A stretch of 64,000 nucleotides of DNA, taken from Macrostomum hystrix. Lineage: Eukaryota; Platyhelminthes; Macrostomidae. Positions 21,486-32,539 of this stretch are shown here, one piece after another. Below the pieces are notes generated by a model, which ran no database searches, had not been told where the DNA came from, and saw nothing but the letters and a program-made list of their open reading frames with translations. The translations under genes were made by a program, and so were the position numbers. Within the stretch, counting starts at the first letter, position 1. Every line of letters begins with the position of its first letter. Where the stretch lies: positions 3,761,501 to 3,825,500 of the forward strand of contig CATNEN010000003.1 in the NCBI GenBank assembly GCA_950097015.1, given 5' to 3'.

Positions 21486-24400
21486 ATGCTACCAGATCCT
21501 AGTATCAAACTTTATCGCACCAGCTTCATACTACATGCGATTCTAACATCAATTCTGCCGCTTGCTGTCACAGCGAACCCCAGCTTCCGAGGCAGGGTAA
21601 TCACCAACGGTTGTCCCGTATCCGTGCTGGACTTCGGGCCCAACCTTGAAGGCACACAGGGCCAGCGAGTGTGGTCTGTTGAACCCCTGATGTGTGTCAC
21701 AGCCAATCTAAGCGAGCTGAAGCCTAGCTTCGATCCGGTGACGCGTAGGACGTACCTGAGTGTGCCGGTACTGCTGGCGGACAAAGGCGAGATGTTGATC
21801 AACGCTGCGCGCCAGCTCGGTCTTCTGGATGCTAGGCAGCTGACGTATGCCGGCATCGCCGATATAACAGTCCTGGGCGACGCCTTTGGGCTGGAAACTG
21901 ATCTCATTGTTGCGCTGGACTTTGTGTGGACACCGCCGCAATCTCTTGGTTTCCTGTGGCTGGGCTGTCGAACTGCGAATCGCTGCGATGAATTGTGAGG
22001 CTGCTTGGAAGAAACAGATCTGATGATGTTTTACTTTTTAAAAAATTGTTTTTTTAAGAGGGTCGTGGTCTTGTGGTTTGAGCATTGATGTACGAGCATC
22101 AAGCTGTGAGGTGTAATTTCTATCTCTTTAACCCTCAACCAAAGATAGATTTACAGATAGATAAAACAGAGAGATTGATAACACCTAGCCCAGTTCTGCT
22201 GCAAGCTCCAACCAATGGCTGTGTACAGCTGTTCAAACCACCGAGTTTGAGTTCCAAGCTTCCTGACCCAAAGTCCTGACCCAAAGTTGAAATAATTTTT
22301 TTTAATTCAGGCTTGTAGCCCACCAGGCCGAGGCAATTGAGAGCACCCGATTGTCGGCCTCTCTCTTGGGACTCACCGGAAACGTCAGCTCGCCTTTCAC
22401 CTATCGTCTGACTCTAAAAAACCAAGCCTACTCTGCTGTGGACAGTACAGGCAGTCACGGCATGATTCGACCGCCAATTTGTCGCCAACTGCGACCTATT
22501 AACTTGGTCGATTCGGAAAATTACACCTTCCAGCTGCATCGGAGGCTGGACAGAAAGGGTCACTACCTGCTGGAGCCATTGCTCTGCTATCGGGCCTCGA
22601 GTTTGCCGAGAATTCTAGTCGATAGGATGCGTGGCAAGTACTATTTGCAATTGGACCTTCTCCTGACGGACGCTGTCGTGTTGAACGAGGCGCGCAGATC
22701 TCTCGAACAGATGAGACCGATCTCAGTTGAGTTCATGCGCCTGTGGCTCGCTCAAGCTGTTGTCGATGAAGAATTCGGTCGCCGATTCCAAGTCCGACCG
22801 TTGCTTATTTCGACAGACGGAACGTCGGCTAAAGTGCACGTGTACTGTAATAACTGGACGGATTGCTCGACGCTCAGGTGGGTACTGCTTTGTTTGACAG
22901 AGAGTCGATTATCAGGGGTCGGAAAACTTTTAGACTACAGGCCGAAATTGCATGACGAACCAAAACTAAACATTGTACCTAACTAAAACGCGAGAGATAA
23001 GACGCTGGATGGACAATACATGGGAGAGATGAGACACGGGAAAGATGAGACAGGAGTGATGATACAGGGGGTGATGAGACAGGGAGAGATGAGACAGGGG
23101 GAGATTTGACAGGGAGCGATGAGACGTGAAAGATGAGCTAGAAAAGAGCAGGTGTTGAAACCACGTTGGGTTGGAGTTTTGCAGGCTGTACCGGGTCTAC
23201 AGGCATGAGTTTGCCCACCATTTGGGAAATCTTATCGCTTTGGTCGTGCACTTTTTCATCCTAACTATATCCTGTTCAGGTGTGCCATCAGAATGGATCC
23301 AATCTACCTGTGGCGCCATATCAAATGGACAGTTCAGCTCACAGTGGAGGACAAGTGCCTTCACACGCCATCGAGCCCAAGGCACTCCTGGCAAGTTCGC
23401 AGGAACACAATTCCGCTTCTATCTGGATGGCTTGGCCTCATTAAATGCGCCGGTGCGCCCTGTAAATACGTCCAAGTTAGAGACGGAAAAGAGTTTGTTG
23501 TGCTCATGCAGCGACTCAATGGCAGCGTCAGCTTTCAACGAAACTGGGACGACTATGAGAAAGGCTTCGGAGACGAAACAGACTTCTGGCTTGGTGATTG
23601 GATAAAAATAATAATTGCAGTTGGGCTGCGGGCAATGGCACATCATTTGGTGACAACTGGACCCGCTGCCAGCGAGGAGGCAATTCAGACCATTTCGCTG
23701 ACTCCTCAGCACACACGCACTCAGGTGCGTACATCTGCCCTGACTTTCTCATCGTCAGGCAGTGTACACTCTCACTGTGCCTTGGAGGTTGGCGCTCAGG
23801 GGAATTAATTGCACGACAAGTCCCCAAAATTTAATGTGGCCTCACCGCGGAATCGAGCTCAGGAACCTTGTTGTGAGAGGCAGACGCGTTAGCCGATCTG
23901 CCAACCATACTGGTAAGCAGGATACAGAGCGTACATGTAATCGACGTTTCTCAAGGCTTTTTTTGACGTCGATCTCGAATAGTACACACACTCGTGGAAC
24001 TTGGAGTAAGAACTGCAGTTATTAAGTATAGGAAATGCCTTTTCTGTGGCATATACATGTATGTGAGCAGTCATCAGTGCAGTTTGCAGTATGAGACTGT
24101 TTTACTTATTTACGGTAAATCGGTCTTCTTTAGCAAGACAACAAACTATTTGATGCTTCACCCAGTAGTTAAATGAGTGCCAGCATTAGCTGGGGTAATT
24201 GAGGGTGGGTGTGACGTCCCCCCAGTCCATGGACTGAACAGCGGTACGCAGCTTTCAGATGCGCCGCGCAATAGCTGCGGCTGTCGGCTGCACATCTGGC
24301 CCGATTGGGAATCTACAGGAGTCTTTGTTCTGGTGCAATACTTTCACTTGGAAATACTTCTAACTCTTGAATTACAATACAAAAATTCATTCTTGTAGTT

Positions 24401-24881
24401 TGGATGGCGTCAAGAAATCAGAAAACAAAACTTTAATAACTTTTTAGGCCTAGCTACGGCGCACAAGCTGAGTTTGGAAGGAGTCAATCTTCGAATGGAA
24501 CTCAAATTGTGGAACGGCAGCGAGTTAAATGGAGAGTTTACAAACTTTCGCGTTGAAAACGCCAGCTTTGAATATCGCATGACTTACTCGGAGATGCTAA
24601 CAAACAGTTCAAATATTGGATTTGACCCAATGTTCCAGCACAATGGAATGAAGTTTTCGACTATGGATAGAGACAATGATGCCAACGAGAACTCGTGCTC
24701 AAATAGTTGGAGTCAAGGTGGCTGGTGGTTCAACAGCTGCTACGACATGTACCCAACTGGGCTGTTTCCTAACAGCGACTCCGCAAACTATTCCCATATG
24801 ATTCTGGGAGATTCTCAGCGGCTGCTCCTGCGAGGAGTGCGTCTGCTGATGCAGGTGAACATGTGCGACCTATCGGACTAA
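21486..24881 (+). CDS. Secreted protein with duplicated novel domain and C-terminal fibrinogen-related domain
   Basis: Exons 21486-21994, 22311-22877, 23280-23593 and 24448-24881, phases 2, 2 and 1, about 607 residues. Residues about 10-31 form a hydrophobic signal segment. Exons 1 and 2 encode two related domains of about 150 residues (VEPLMCVTANLSEL in the first, LEPLLCYRASSLP in the second, each ending in an RCDEL or DCSTL motif). I do not recognise the family. Exons 3 and 4 give a fibrinogen-related domain: VLMQRLNGSVSFQRNWDDYE, KGFGDETDFWLG, then LATAHKLSLEG, the calcium loop FSTMDRDNDANENSCS and GGWWFNSCY. FReD proteins bind acetylated or other glycans in invertebrate defence. Intron 3 contains two SINEs and intron 2 a decayed 16-bp array. 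Confidence 0.82.
22913..23150. repeat. Decayed hAT-like left end and 16-bp array
   Basis: CAGGGGTCGGAAAACTTTTA at 22913 matches the left end of the hAT-like element at 3373. Degenerate GAGACAGGGGAGAGAT-like units follow from about 23025 to 23130. It lies in intron 2 of the FReD gene. The right end was not found. Confidence 0.6.
23607..23915 (-). mobile_element. SINE family A, reverse orientation
   Basis: AATAATAATTGCAG tail at the left, body with CACATCATTTGGTGAC, and tRNA-like head near 23840-23915. It lies in intron 3 of the FReD gene. Confidence 0.85.
24157..24315 (+). mobile_element. SINE family B, 3' fragment
   Basis: Shares CAGCATTAGCTGGGGTAATT, CCCAGTCCATGGACTGAAC and AATAGCTGCGGCTGT with the copy at 55638-55925. 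The 5' tRNA-like part is missing. It lies in intron 3 of the FReD gene. Confidence 0.8.
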
Positions 24882-25004
24882 ACTATTATTGATCAATCAA
24901 TTTACTGTGCGCATTGACTTGCAGCTTAATTGTGCAATAGAAATCTAAACATGGACTCCAGATTTAACTGATTTTTTATATGAACACTGTCGAGTGGAAA
25001 ATTT

Positions 25005-26152
25005 GAGAGTGCAGATTCTGTGGGTAGGGTTCGGAGGGTAGAGTGCAGATTCTGTGGGTAGGGTTCGGAGGGTAGAGTGCAGATTCTGTGGGTAGGGTTC
25101 GGAGGGTAGAGTGCAGATTCTGTGGGTAGGATTCGGAGGGTAGAGTGCAGATTCTGTGGGTAGGGTTCGGAGGGTAGAGTGCAGATTCTGTGGGTAGGGT
25201 TCGGAGGGTAGAGTGCAGATTCTGTGGGTAGGATTCGGAGGGTAGAGTGCAGATTCTGTGGGTAGGGTTCGGAGGGTAGAGTGCAGATTCTGTGGGTAGG
25301 GTTCGGAGGGTAGAGTACAGATTCTGTGAGTAGGGTTCGGAGGGTAGAGTGCAGATTCTGTGAGTAGGGTTTGGAGGGTAGAGTACAGATTCTGTGAGTA
25401 GGGTTTGGAGGGTAGAGTACAGATTCTGTGAGTAGGGTTTGGAGGGTAGAGTGCAGATTCTGTGAGTAGGGTTTGGAGTGTAGAGTGCAGATTCTGTGAG
25501 TAGGGTTTGGAGGGTAAAGTGCAGATTCTGTGAGTAGGGTTTGGAGTGTAGAGTGCAGATTCTGTGAGTAGGGTTCGGAGGGTAGAGTACAGATTCTGTG
25601 AGTAGGGTTTGGAGGGTAGAGTGCAGATTCTGTGAGTAGGGTTCGGAGGGTAGAGTACAGATTCTGTGAGTAGGGTTTGGAGGGTAGAGTGCAGATTCTG
25701 TGAGTAGGGTTCGGAGGGTAGAGTACAGATTCTGTGAGTAGGGTTTGGAGTGTAGAGTGCAGATTCTGTGAGTAGGGTTCGGAGGGTAGAGTACAGATTC
25801 TGTGAGTAGGGTTTGGAGGGTAGAGTGCAGATTCTGTGAGTAGGGTTCGGAGGGTAGAGTGCAGATTCTGTGGGTAGGGTTCGGAGGGTAGAGTGCAGAT
25901 TCTGTGAGTAGGGTTCGGAGGGTAGAGTGCAGATTCTGTGGGTAGGGTTCGGAGGGTAGAGTGCAGATTCTGTGGGTAGGGTTCGGAGGGTAGAGTACAG
26001 ATTCTGTGAGTAGGGTTCGGAGGGTAGAGTGCAGATTCTGTGGGTAGGGTTCGGAGGGTAGAGTGCAGATTCTGTGAGTAGGGTTCGGAGGGTAGAGTGC
26101 AGATTCTGTGGGTAGGGTTCGGAGGGTAGAGTGCAGATTCTGTGGGTAGGGT
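25005..26152. repeat. 34-bp minisatellite
   Basis: About 34 units containing GAGTGCAGATTCTGTGGGTA and GGGTTCGGAGGGTA, with G/A and C/T variants (GTGAG, GTTTGG, GTACAG) arranged in blocks. It starts about 120 bp after the FReD gene stop. The 435-codon open frame on the - strand is an artefact. Confidence 0.96.
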
Positions 26153-26159
26153 TTCGATA

Positions 26160-26897
26160 GTGGTCTCTCTTAATTGCAATGTTTGTACAATAGTCAAATC
26201 TATTAATCTATTAAAATATGTAAACGTAAGCACGAAATAATCATTCTATCGATAAAGTTTTAAGATCTATACTTTCTAATAACTGCTTTGAAAGCGTCCC
26301 ATTAAGAATTCAGTTTGGACAAAATATAATTTGTCTTCATTGGCGCCGTATACGGACTACTATATAATTAGACACTTATAAGACGATTGTTTTTTACGTT
26401 GGCTCTCTTGCGACGATTCTGCTGAGACGATCCACTAGAGGGGCCACTTGACAATTTGACAAGTTGTCTTTTCCATGTGATGGCCATACATCAAGGACTG
26501 ATTTATCAAGCAGTCATTGGGATACAAATCATATTTCCCATTTGTTTAGTCTCTATGGCAATAAATTTCCAGCTGTTTCCGCTGTCAGCGCTGCTCAGAC
26601 AGATCCTATCGGTTAGCACTCCTTCTGCCAAGTGGCGGAGTCTTAGAAAAAAGAACTTTCTGGCTTTGAAACATGCGCCAATCTATCTAGACCAATATTG
26701 ACCAGCGGCACACTACAACAACAGCAACCTAACTGGCTAGCAGCTTGTGGTCGGGAATGGTTAGAGCAAACAATGGGCTGGACAAACTCACGCTTGGTCT
26801 TGCTTTTCACTGTTTCCGCTTTCCGGGGAAATTGAACCGACATGGCCAAAACACGGTTTGTTAAATAGGGTGATGTCAACCATTGATTGGTGGGGTG
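26160..26897. other. Spacer, no feature
   Basis: No gene or repeat recognised between the 34-bp array and the LTR element. Confidence 0.5.
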
Positions 26898-26902
26898 GCA
26901 GT

Positions 26903-27067
26903 TGTTGTGCAGTTGATTAATGCACGTACATAGTTCGTACATGGGTACATGTTCTCAGCTGATATCGATCCAATAACTGAGAATATATAGTCAAACAACT
27001 GAGAGCCAACTTTGCGTGAGAGTTTCGGCTACTAACTTGGCTGACTAGCTATTATTCATTTACAACA
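26903..27067 (+). repeat. 5' LTR
   Basis: 165 bp. Differs from the 3' LTR by a short internal duplication (AACTGAGAATATATAG region) and by lack of a TTGGCGCAGAATTACAGT segment. Confidence 0.9.
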
Positions 27068-27328
27068 TTGGCATCGCAAGCTCAAGCGAACACCCACCCC
27101 AATAAGCCGGGTGAAAAGATTGCGGACTTCGTGGCGGCTCTGTATGTTTTGGCTGGCTCATGTGAGTTCCGTGACATGATGGAAGAAATGATCCGCGACC
27201 AGATCGTGGAGAAGGTCAGCGACAGGCGAATTCGAGAGCGCTTGCTGATCGAGGACGGCCTGACGCTGCAGAAAGCAGTGACGCTGAGCCAGCAATGGGA
27301 GACCAGCATCGCTAAGCCAGCGCGATAG
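27068..27328 (+). pseudogene. Gypsy gag fragment
   Basis: 86 codons resembling the C-terminal half of Gypsy capsid (FVAALYVLAGSCEF, IRDQIVEKVSDRRIRERLL). It lacks an ATG and the N-terminal part, and ends at a stop before the zinc knuckles, which lie in another frame at 27373-27660 (CSKCGGGHNRRARC and CHVCGKANHFGRMC). Confidence 0.75.
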
Positions 27329-27804
27329 AGACGGAAGGCGCAGCCGCGGCCGGAGCACAGCTGGAAGAAGAGGTGAAGAGAGTCCGACTGCAACCCGACA
27401 GGAAGAACACAGGACAAGGGCGACCAGATCGAGAGTCATGCTCCAAGTGCGGAGGCGGGCACAACAGACGAGCCCGGTGTCCAGCTGAAGGCAAGAGTTG
27501 TCATGTCTGCGGGAAGGCGAACCATTTCGGCCGGATGTGCAGGTTGCAGGGCGCCAAGGTCGCCGAGGTCATGGACGAGAGCGGCCAAGCCGTGTACATG
27601 GTGCGCGGCGCCGCCAGTCCCGACATCCGCTGCCGGCTGAGGTGCATGGCATCTGGCTGAATCTGCTTGTAGACTCGGGAGCCAAGGTGTCCATCCTGTC
27701 AGAGAGGACCTTCAGGAAGCTCGAAAAACCGGGCGCCACTCCAGCCGTCGACCAAGAAACTCATCGCGTACAACGGCAAGGCAATCGATGTCGTCGGCGA
27801 GGCG

Positions 27805-28730
27805 GTGCTGTCCGTCAGCTATCGCGGCCAGCTGGTGCCATTTTTCTGCTTTATCGTGGTACGGCAAGGCTCTGACATCATGGGAACGGATCTGATGCAG
27901 CACCTCAGCTTCCAAGTGGTGGACAAGGACGGCGACCTCGTGCGCACAGTCAAAAAAACGGCAGAGCTACCGGTCTGGCTGTCCGAGCGCTTTAAGCCAC
28001 TGACGCAGGGACTCGGGCGGATCCGAGGATTCGAGCACCGGCCCAGGCTGAACCCCGCCATGCCCCCGGTGGCGCAGTCGCTACGCCGCATCCCACTTAG
28101 CATCAAGGACAAAGTCCAGGCGGAGATTGAACAGCTGCTGGAGGATGACATCATCGAGGAGATCCAGGCTTCAGGGTGGATTTCGAACCTGGTGATCGTC
28201 CCGAAGCCTGATGGCAAAATCAGGGTCTGCAATGACCTCAGGTGCCCAAACAAAGCTATAGTTCCGGATAAGCAGCCGCTGCCGACATTCGAGGAGCTGA
28301 CAACGGAGTTCAAGGGCTCGACCGTGTTCACTAAGCTGGATTTAAATTCTTCGTATCTGCAGCTGGAGCTAGCAGAAGATAGGCGGGACCTAACGGCCTT
28401 CATTGGGGAGAAAGGGCTGTACCGGTATGGCCTAAACAGCGCCCGGGCGGCCTTCCAGAAAGTTCTCAGCAAGATTCTCCATGGCTGTTCCGGGACGCTG
28501 CACTACATCGACGACATAGTGATGCACGCTGCCAACGAGGCGGAGCACCTGCGGCGGCTCACGACAATGCTGGACAAGATGCTCGCAGATGGCGTCACGC
28601 TCAACGCCACAAAGTGCCAGTGGGCTGCAGAGACAGTGCAGTTCCTGGGCTACATCGTCTCCGCGTTTATTAGTGACGGTTATTCGTGGCGGAAGTGTCA
28701 TCCGGACGAACATTGCGTATTGGAGATCTG
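27805..28730 (+). pseudogene. Gypsy reverse transcriptase, truncated
   Basis: An open frame of 308 codons holding the RT core. It includes EIEQLLEDDIIEE, SNLVIVPKPDGKIRVCNDLR, FTKLDLNSSYLQLEL and the catalytic LHYIDDIVMHA, then TKCQWAAETVQFLGYIVS. After FLGYIVSA the frame runs into unrelated sequence and stops at 28730, marking the left edge of the internal deletion. Aspartic protease residues (LLVDSGAKVSIL) lie just upstream in another frame. Confidence 0.88.
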
Positions 28731-28890
28731 ATTAGTAGTTGGATCAGCTGTTTTGATTTAATTCTCTTTGAAGTACCTGATGCGAAAAAGATCATTTTAC
28801 TCCTTCGATGCTTTGCAATGCACTTTTATTTCCTGCTCAAGATTTCCATAATTCATTTTCGTTGTTCTATCCTTTGAAAGGGAAGGTGAA

Positions 28891-29047
28891 TGTTGTGCAG
28901 TTGATTAATTCACGTACATAGTTCGTACATAGGTACATGTTCTCTGATATCGATTGGCGCAGAATTACAGTCCAATAACTGAGAGCCAACATTGCGTGAG
29001 AGTTTCGGCTACTAACTTGGCTGACTAGCTGCTATTCATTTACAACA
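28891..29047 (+). repeat. 3' LTR
   Basis: 157 bp, same ends as the 5' LTR, preceded by a polypurine-like tract. Confidence 0.9.
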
Positions 29048-29263
29048 GCAGTCTGGCCAGTTGCTTGGCTGTCTGGCCAGCCCTTGGGGGCAATCTTTCG
29101 CCGGCGGTAGAATATCAGCGAGGCCAGAACGCAATTTGATTGGCTGGGCGGGGGTAGAGTTGACGGGGTGGTTAGCGTCTCACCACCTCATCTGCAAGCT
29201 TAAAAATAGATCACGATAATAAAACACTAGAATGCAGATAACATTACATTGAATTCGGTACCG

Positions 29264-29390
29264 AGGCAATTCCGCCCATTTCGCGGATTCCTGAACACAC
29301 GCACACAGCTATCGTTAGCAGGCATGCGCTTACACAGGTGTGTACATCTGCCCTGACTTTCTCATCGTCAGGCAATGCCCACTCTCACGA
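29264..29390 (-). mobile_element. SINE family A, internal fragment
   Basis: GAGGCAATTCCGCCCATTTC to CATCGTCAGGCAATG matches the SINE body. Both ends are missing. It lies about 140 bp upstream of the + strand F-type lectin gene. Confidence 0.75.
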
Positions 29391-29528
29391 ACATTAATCT
29401 TTGCAGCAGCCAATTAGCAGCGAGCTCGATCATTGATGACTCCCTAACTGCCAAATACTTGAGCTGCTGATCTATGCTCACTGAGTCCTGTCATCCAGAC
29501 TCTCACAATTTATCCAAAATACGTCGAC

Positions 29529-30397
29529 ATGCAAACTGCTGGAGCTTCAGAACTTCTAGCTTTCATCATCTGCGTTGCCACCAGCTGCTGTCAGTCCTCG
29601 GCTCAGCAAGCTCCGCAACGACAGTTCGCATTGTGGAAGGGCGACCAGTGCCCGAGTGACAACCAGCGGCTGCTGCCAGCTCGACAGCAGCTGGTGGCGG
29701 TGGGTAGGAACCCAGCCAGCCGCTGCACCCTGCTCTGCCACCTGACTGCCAGCTGCCAGGCAGCCTGTGTGCGGCGCGGCAAGGCTCCCGGCGACAGTTC
29801 TGTGGAAGACGACTGTCGCATGTTCGGCTGGGGCATGTTTATCGGTGGTAATTTTTCGGTTCAGACTGTCAAATGCGAAGCGGAGTACAACGGTGGATGC
29901 TTTGTTGCCACCACAGGTGAGATAAATAACTCTGTAGATGTTTATCAGAGGCATCGGACGTAAAATGATTTTTTACGTCCACAGGACCATTACCTGAGCT
30001 CATTCCCCTGAGAAACGGCTCACAGAGCAGTGTCGAATACGGTGGCTACTGCGAGTACGGAATGGACGGAAACTTCACCCAGAATCACTACCAGCACCCG
30101 TGCACGCACACTGCCTTCGAGCCTAATCGATGGTGGCGCGTCAGCTTCGCCAGGCGAGCTGTGGTCACCTCTGTCACCATCTTCAACCGAATGGACTCAA
30201 GTCCAGAGAGGCTGGACAACTTCAGCATCTCCGTGGGCGGCCAGACCTGCGCCGACTTCGCTCTGAACGGAACTGCCGCCTTCTACGTGCGCAGCTTCGC
30301 CTGCCACCGAGCCGGGAGCAGCCTGGAGATCAGCAGCCCGCAGATCGGCATTCTCAGCCTGTGCGAGGTTCAGGCCTGGGGCTACCAAGTCGACTGA
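29529..30397 (+). CDS. Secreted F-type lectin (fucolectin-like), + strand copy
   Basis: Exons 29529-29916 and 29985-30397 with a 68-bp GTGAGA..CACAG intron, phase 1, giving 266 residues. Residues 1-25 are a signal peptide. Residues about 30-125 are cysteine-rich and PAN-like (RCTLLCHLTASCQAACVRRG, then DDCRMFGWG). Residues about 140-262 are an F-type lectin domain ending in LSLCEVQAWG. The fucose-binding signature H-x26-R-x-D-x4-R is exact (H171, R198, D200, R205). F-type lectins bind fucosylated glycans in animal defence and fertilisation. A CCAAT-type GCCAATTAG lies near 29408 and a poly(A) signal AATAAA at 30668-30673. The lectin exon is nearly identical to that of the inverted copy at 39764-38909. 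Confidence 0.88.
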
Positions 30398-30399
30398 AA

Positions 30400-30776
30400 G
30401 TACAAAAGTTCTTGAGAATTCCGTCCAATTCGATGTTTGGAAGTCACTTCTTCTCTCGAGAGCTGTTACTGAAATATAACTTTGAATTGATTAGCTTAAA
30501 TATTTTAATTGCGATTACAACAAAATAGAATTTTGATGAAGCTTCTGAGCAGTCAATTCACTTAAAAACTCATAGTTATAAACTCTTTTGTCTGAAAATA
30601 CAAATCTGTCTCAAGTTGATGCTTAATCACACAGAGTGCTCGATAGGTGCTCGGCAGATGCAGCGCTAATAAACATTTATTAATTTAACGTAATCACTCA
30701 TCTGATATAAAAAGAATATGAAATAATTTTTAAATAGTCACGTGTAATTTTAAAACAAGTCACTCCATTTTTTTTT
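30400..30776. other. 3' flank of F-type lectin gene
   Basis: AT-rich sequence with the poly(A) signal at 30668; nothing else seen. Confidence 0.5.
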
Positions 30777-30777
30777 T

Positions 30778-32538
30778 AGACTCAAGCACACAATTGCTTC
30801 CAATTCTATGCCCGGTGCGTAAGTAGAATTGATGGAAAGCTTTGACTTTAAGTTGGGTAAACCTCTATGATATGAGGGGGGAATGCGTCAATTGAAGCTT
30901 GACAGTGGTAGCGAGAACGGTAATCGCGTCAGTCTTCAACCAGACACCCGTGTCCCTTGTCCTATTTCTCCCGTGTCTCATCTCTCCCGTGTCTCATCTC
31001 TCCCGTGTCTCATCTCTCCCGTGTCTCATCTCTCCCGTGTCTCATCTCTCCCGTGTCTCATCTCTCCCGTGTCGTATCTCTCCCGTGTTTCATCTCTCCC
31101 GTGTCTCATCTCTCCCGTGTCTCATCTCTCCCGTGTCTCATCTCTCCCGTGGCTCATCTCTCCCGTGTCTCATCTCTCCCGTGTCTCATCTCTCCCGTGT
31201 CTCATCTCTCCCGTGTCTCATCTCTCCCGCGTCTCATCTCTCCCGTGTCTCATCTCTCCCGTGTCTCATCTCTCCCGTGTCTCATCTCTCCCGTGTCTCA
31301 TCTCTCCCGTGTCTCATCTCTCCTGTCTCATCTCTCCCGTGGCTCATCTCTCCCGTGGCTCATCTCTCCCGTGTCTCATCTCTCCCGTGTCTCATCTCTC
31401 CCGTGGCTCATCTCTCCCGTGTCTCATCTCTCCCGTGTCTCATCTCTCCCGTGGCTCATCTCTCCCGTGTCTCATCTCTCCCGTGTCTCATCTCTCCCGT
31501 GGCTCATCTCTCCCGTGGCTCATCTCTCCCGTGTCTCATCTCTCCCGTGGCTCATCTCTCCCGTGTCTCATCACTCCCGTGTCTCATCTCTCCCGTGTCT
31601 CATCTCTCCCGTGTCTCATCTCTCCCGCGTCTCATCTCTCCCGTGTCTCATCTCTCCCGTGTCTCATCTCTCCCGTGTCTCATCTCTCCCGTGTCTCATC
31701 TCTCCCGTGTCTCATCTGTCCCATGTCTTATCTGTCCCGTGTCTCATCTCTCCCGTGTCTCATCTCTCCCGCGTCTCATCTCTCCCGTGTCTCATCTCTC
31801 CCGTGGCTCATCTCTCCCGTGTCTCATCACTCCCGTGTCTCATCTCTCCCGTGTCTCATCTGTCCCATGTCTTATCTGTCCCGTGTCTCATCTCTCCCGT
31901 GTCTCATCTCTCCCGCGTCTCATCTCTCCCGTGTCTCATCTCTCCCGTGGCTCATCTCTCCCGTGTCTCATCACTCCCGTGTCTCATCTCTCCCGTGTCT
32001 CATCTCTCCCGTGTCTCATCTCTCCCGCGTCTCATCTCTCCCGTGTCTCATCTCTCCCGTGTCTCATCTCTCCCGTGTCTCATCTCTCCCGTGTCTCATC
32101 TCTCCCGTGGCTCATCTCTCCCGTGTCTCATCTCTCCCGTGTCTCATCTCTCCCGTGGCTCATCTCTCCCGTGGCTCATCTCTCCCGTGTCTCATCTCTC
32201 CCGTGTCTCATCACTCCCGTGTCTCATCTCTCCCGTGTCTCATCTCTCCCGTGTCTCATCTCTCCCGTGTCTCATCTCTCCCGTGGCTCATCTCTCCCGT
32301 GTCTCATCTCTCCCGTGGCTCATCTCTCCCGTGGCTCATCTCTCCCGTGTCTCATCTCTCCCGTGGCTCATCTCTCCCGTGGCTCATCTCTCTCGTGTAT
32401 TGTCAATTCCAGCGTCATATTTCTTTCTTCTTAGACTCAAGCACACAATTGCTTACAATTCTATGCTCCGGTGCGTTAGTAGAATTGCTGGAGAGCCGCG
32501 ACTTTGAGTTGGGTAAACCTCTATGATATGAGGGGGCA
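30778..32538. repeat. 16-bp minisatellite flanked by about 105-bp direct repeats
   Basis: About 90 units of CTCATCTCTCCCGTGT (30955-32395) with GTGGCTCAT, GCGTCTCAT and CCATGTCTTATCTG variants in higher-order blocks. A block starting TAGACTCAAGCACACAATTG and ending CCTCTATGATATGAGGGGG occurs at 30778-30882 and again at 32433-32538, in direct orientation. Open frames of 511-547 codons across it are artefacts. Confidence 0.93.
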
Positions 32539-32539
32539 A

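Larger units (their letters stand above)
26903..29047 (+). mobile_element. Internally deleted Gypsy-type LTR retrotransposon
   Basis: The 5' LTR spans about 26903-27067 and the 3' LTR 28891-29047. Both begin TGTTGTGCAGTTGATTAA and end TTTACAACA, with terminal inverted TGTTGT/ACAACA. A perfect 5-bp target duplication GCAGT flanks it (26898-26902 and 29048-29052), and a purine-rich AAAGGGAAGGTGAA precedes the 3' LTR. Inside are a gag fragment (27068-27328), two CCHC zinc knuckles (about 27440-27545), a protease motif LLVDSGAK (about 27665) and reverse transcriptase to about 28670 with the YIDD active site. RNase H and integrase are absent; coding breaks off into about 220 bp of unrelated sequence. 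Frames are broken between gag, protease and RT. The LTRs differ by indels, so it is not a recent insertion. Confidence 0.93.

Noticed and set aside
23276-23600. Frameshift in the FReD gene
   Set aside because: Placing the exon start at 23280 with the two carried bases from exon 2 gives one continuous frame into the fibrinogen-related domain, so no frameshift is needed.
24926-26233. 435-codon open frame on the - strand (proline/threonine repeats)
   Set aside because: It is the 34-bp minisatellite; codon use follows the repeat unit only.
30883-32526. Three overlapping open frames of 511-547 codons
   Set aside because: They lie in a 16-bp minisatellite without stops in three frames and have no start context, domain or splice pattern.
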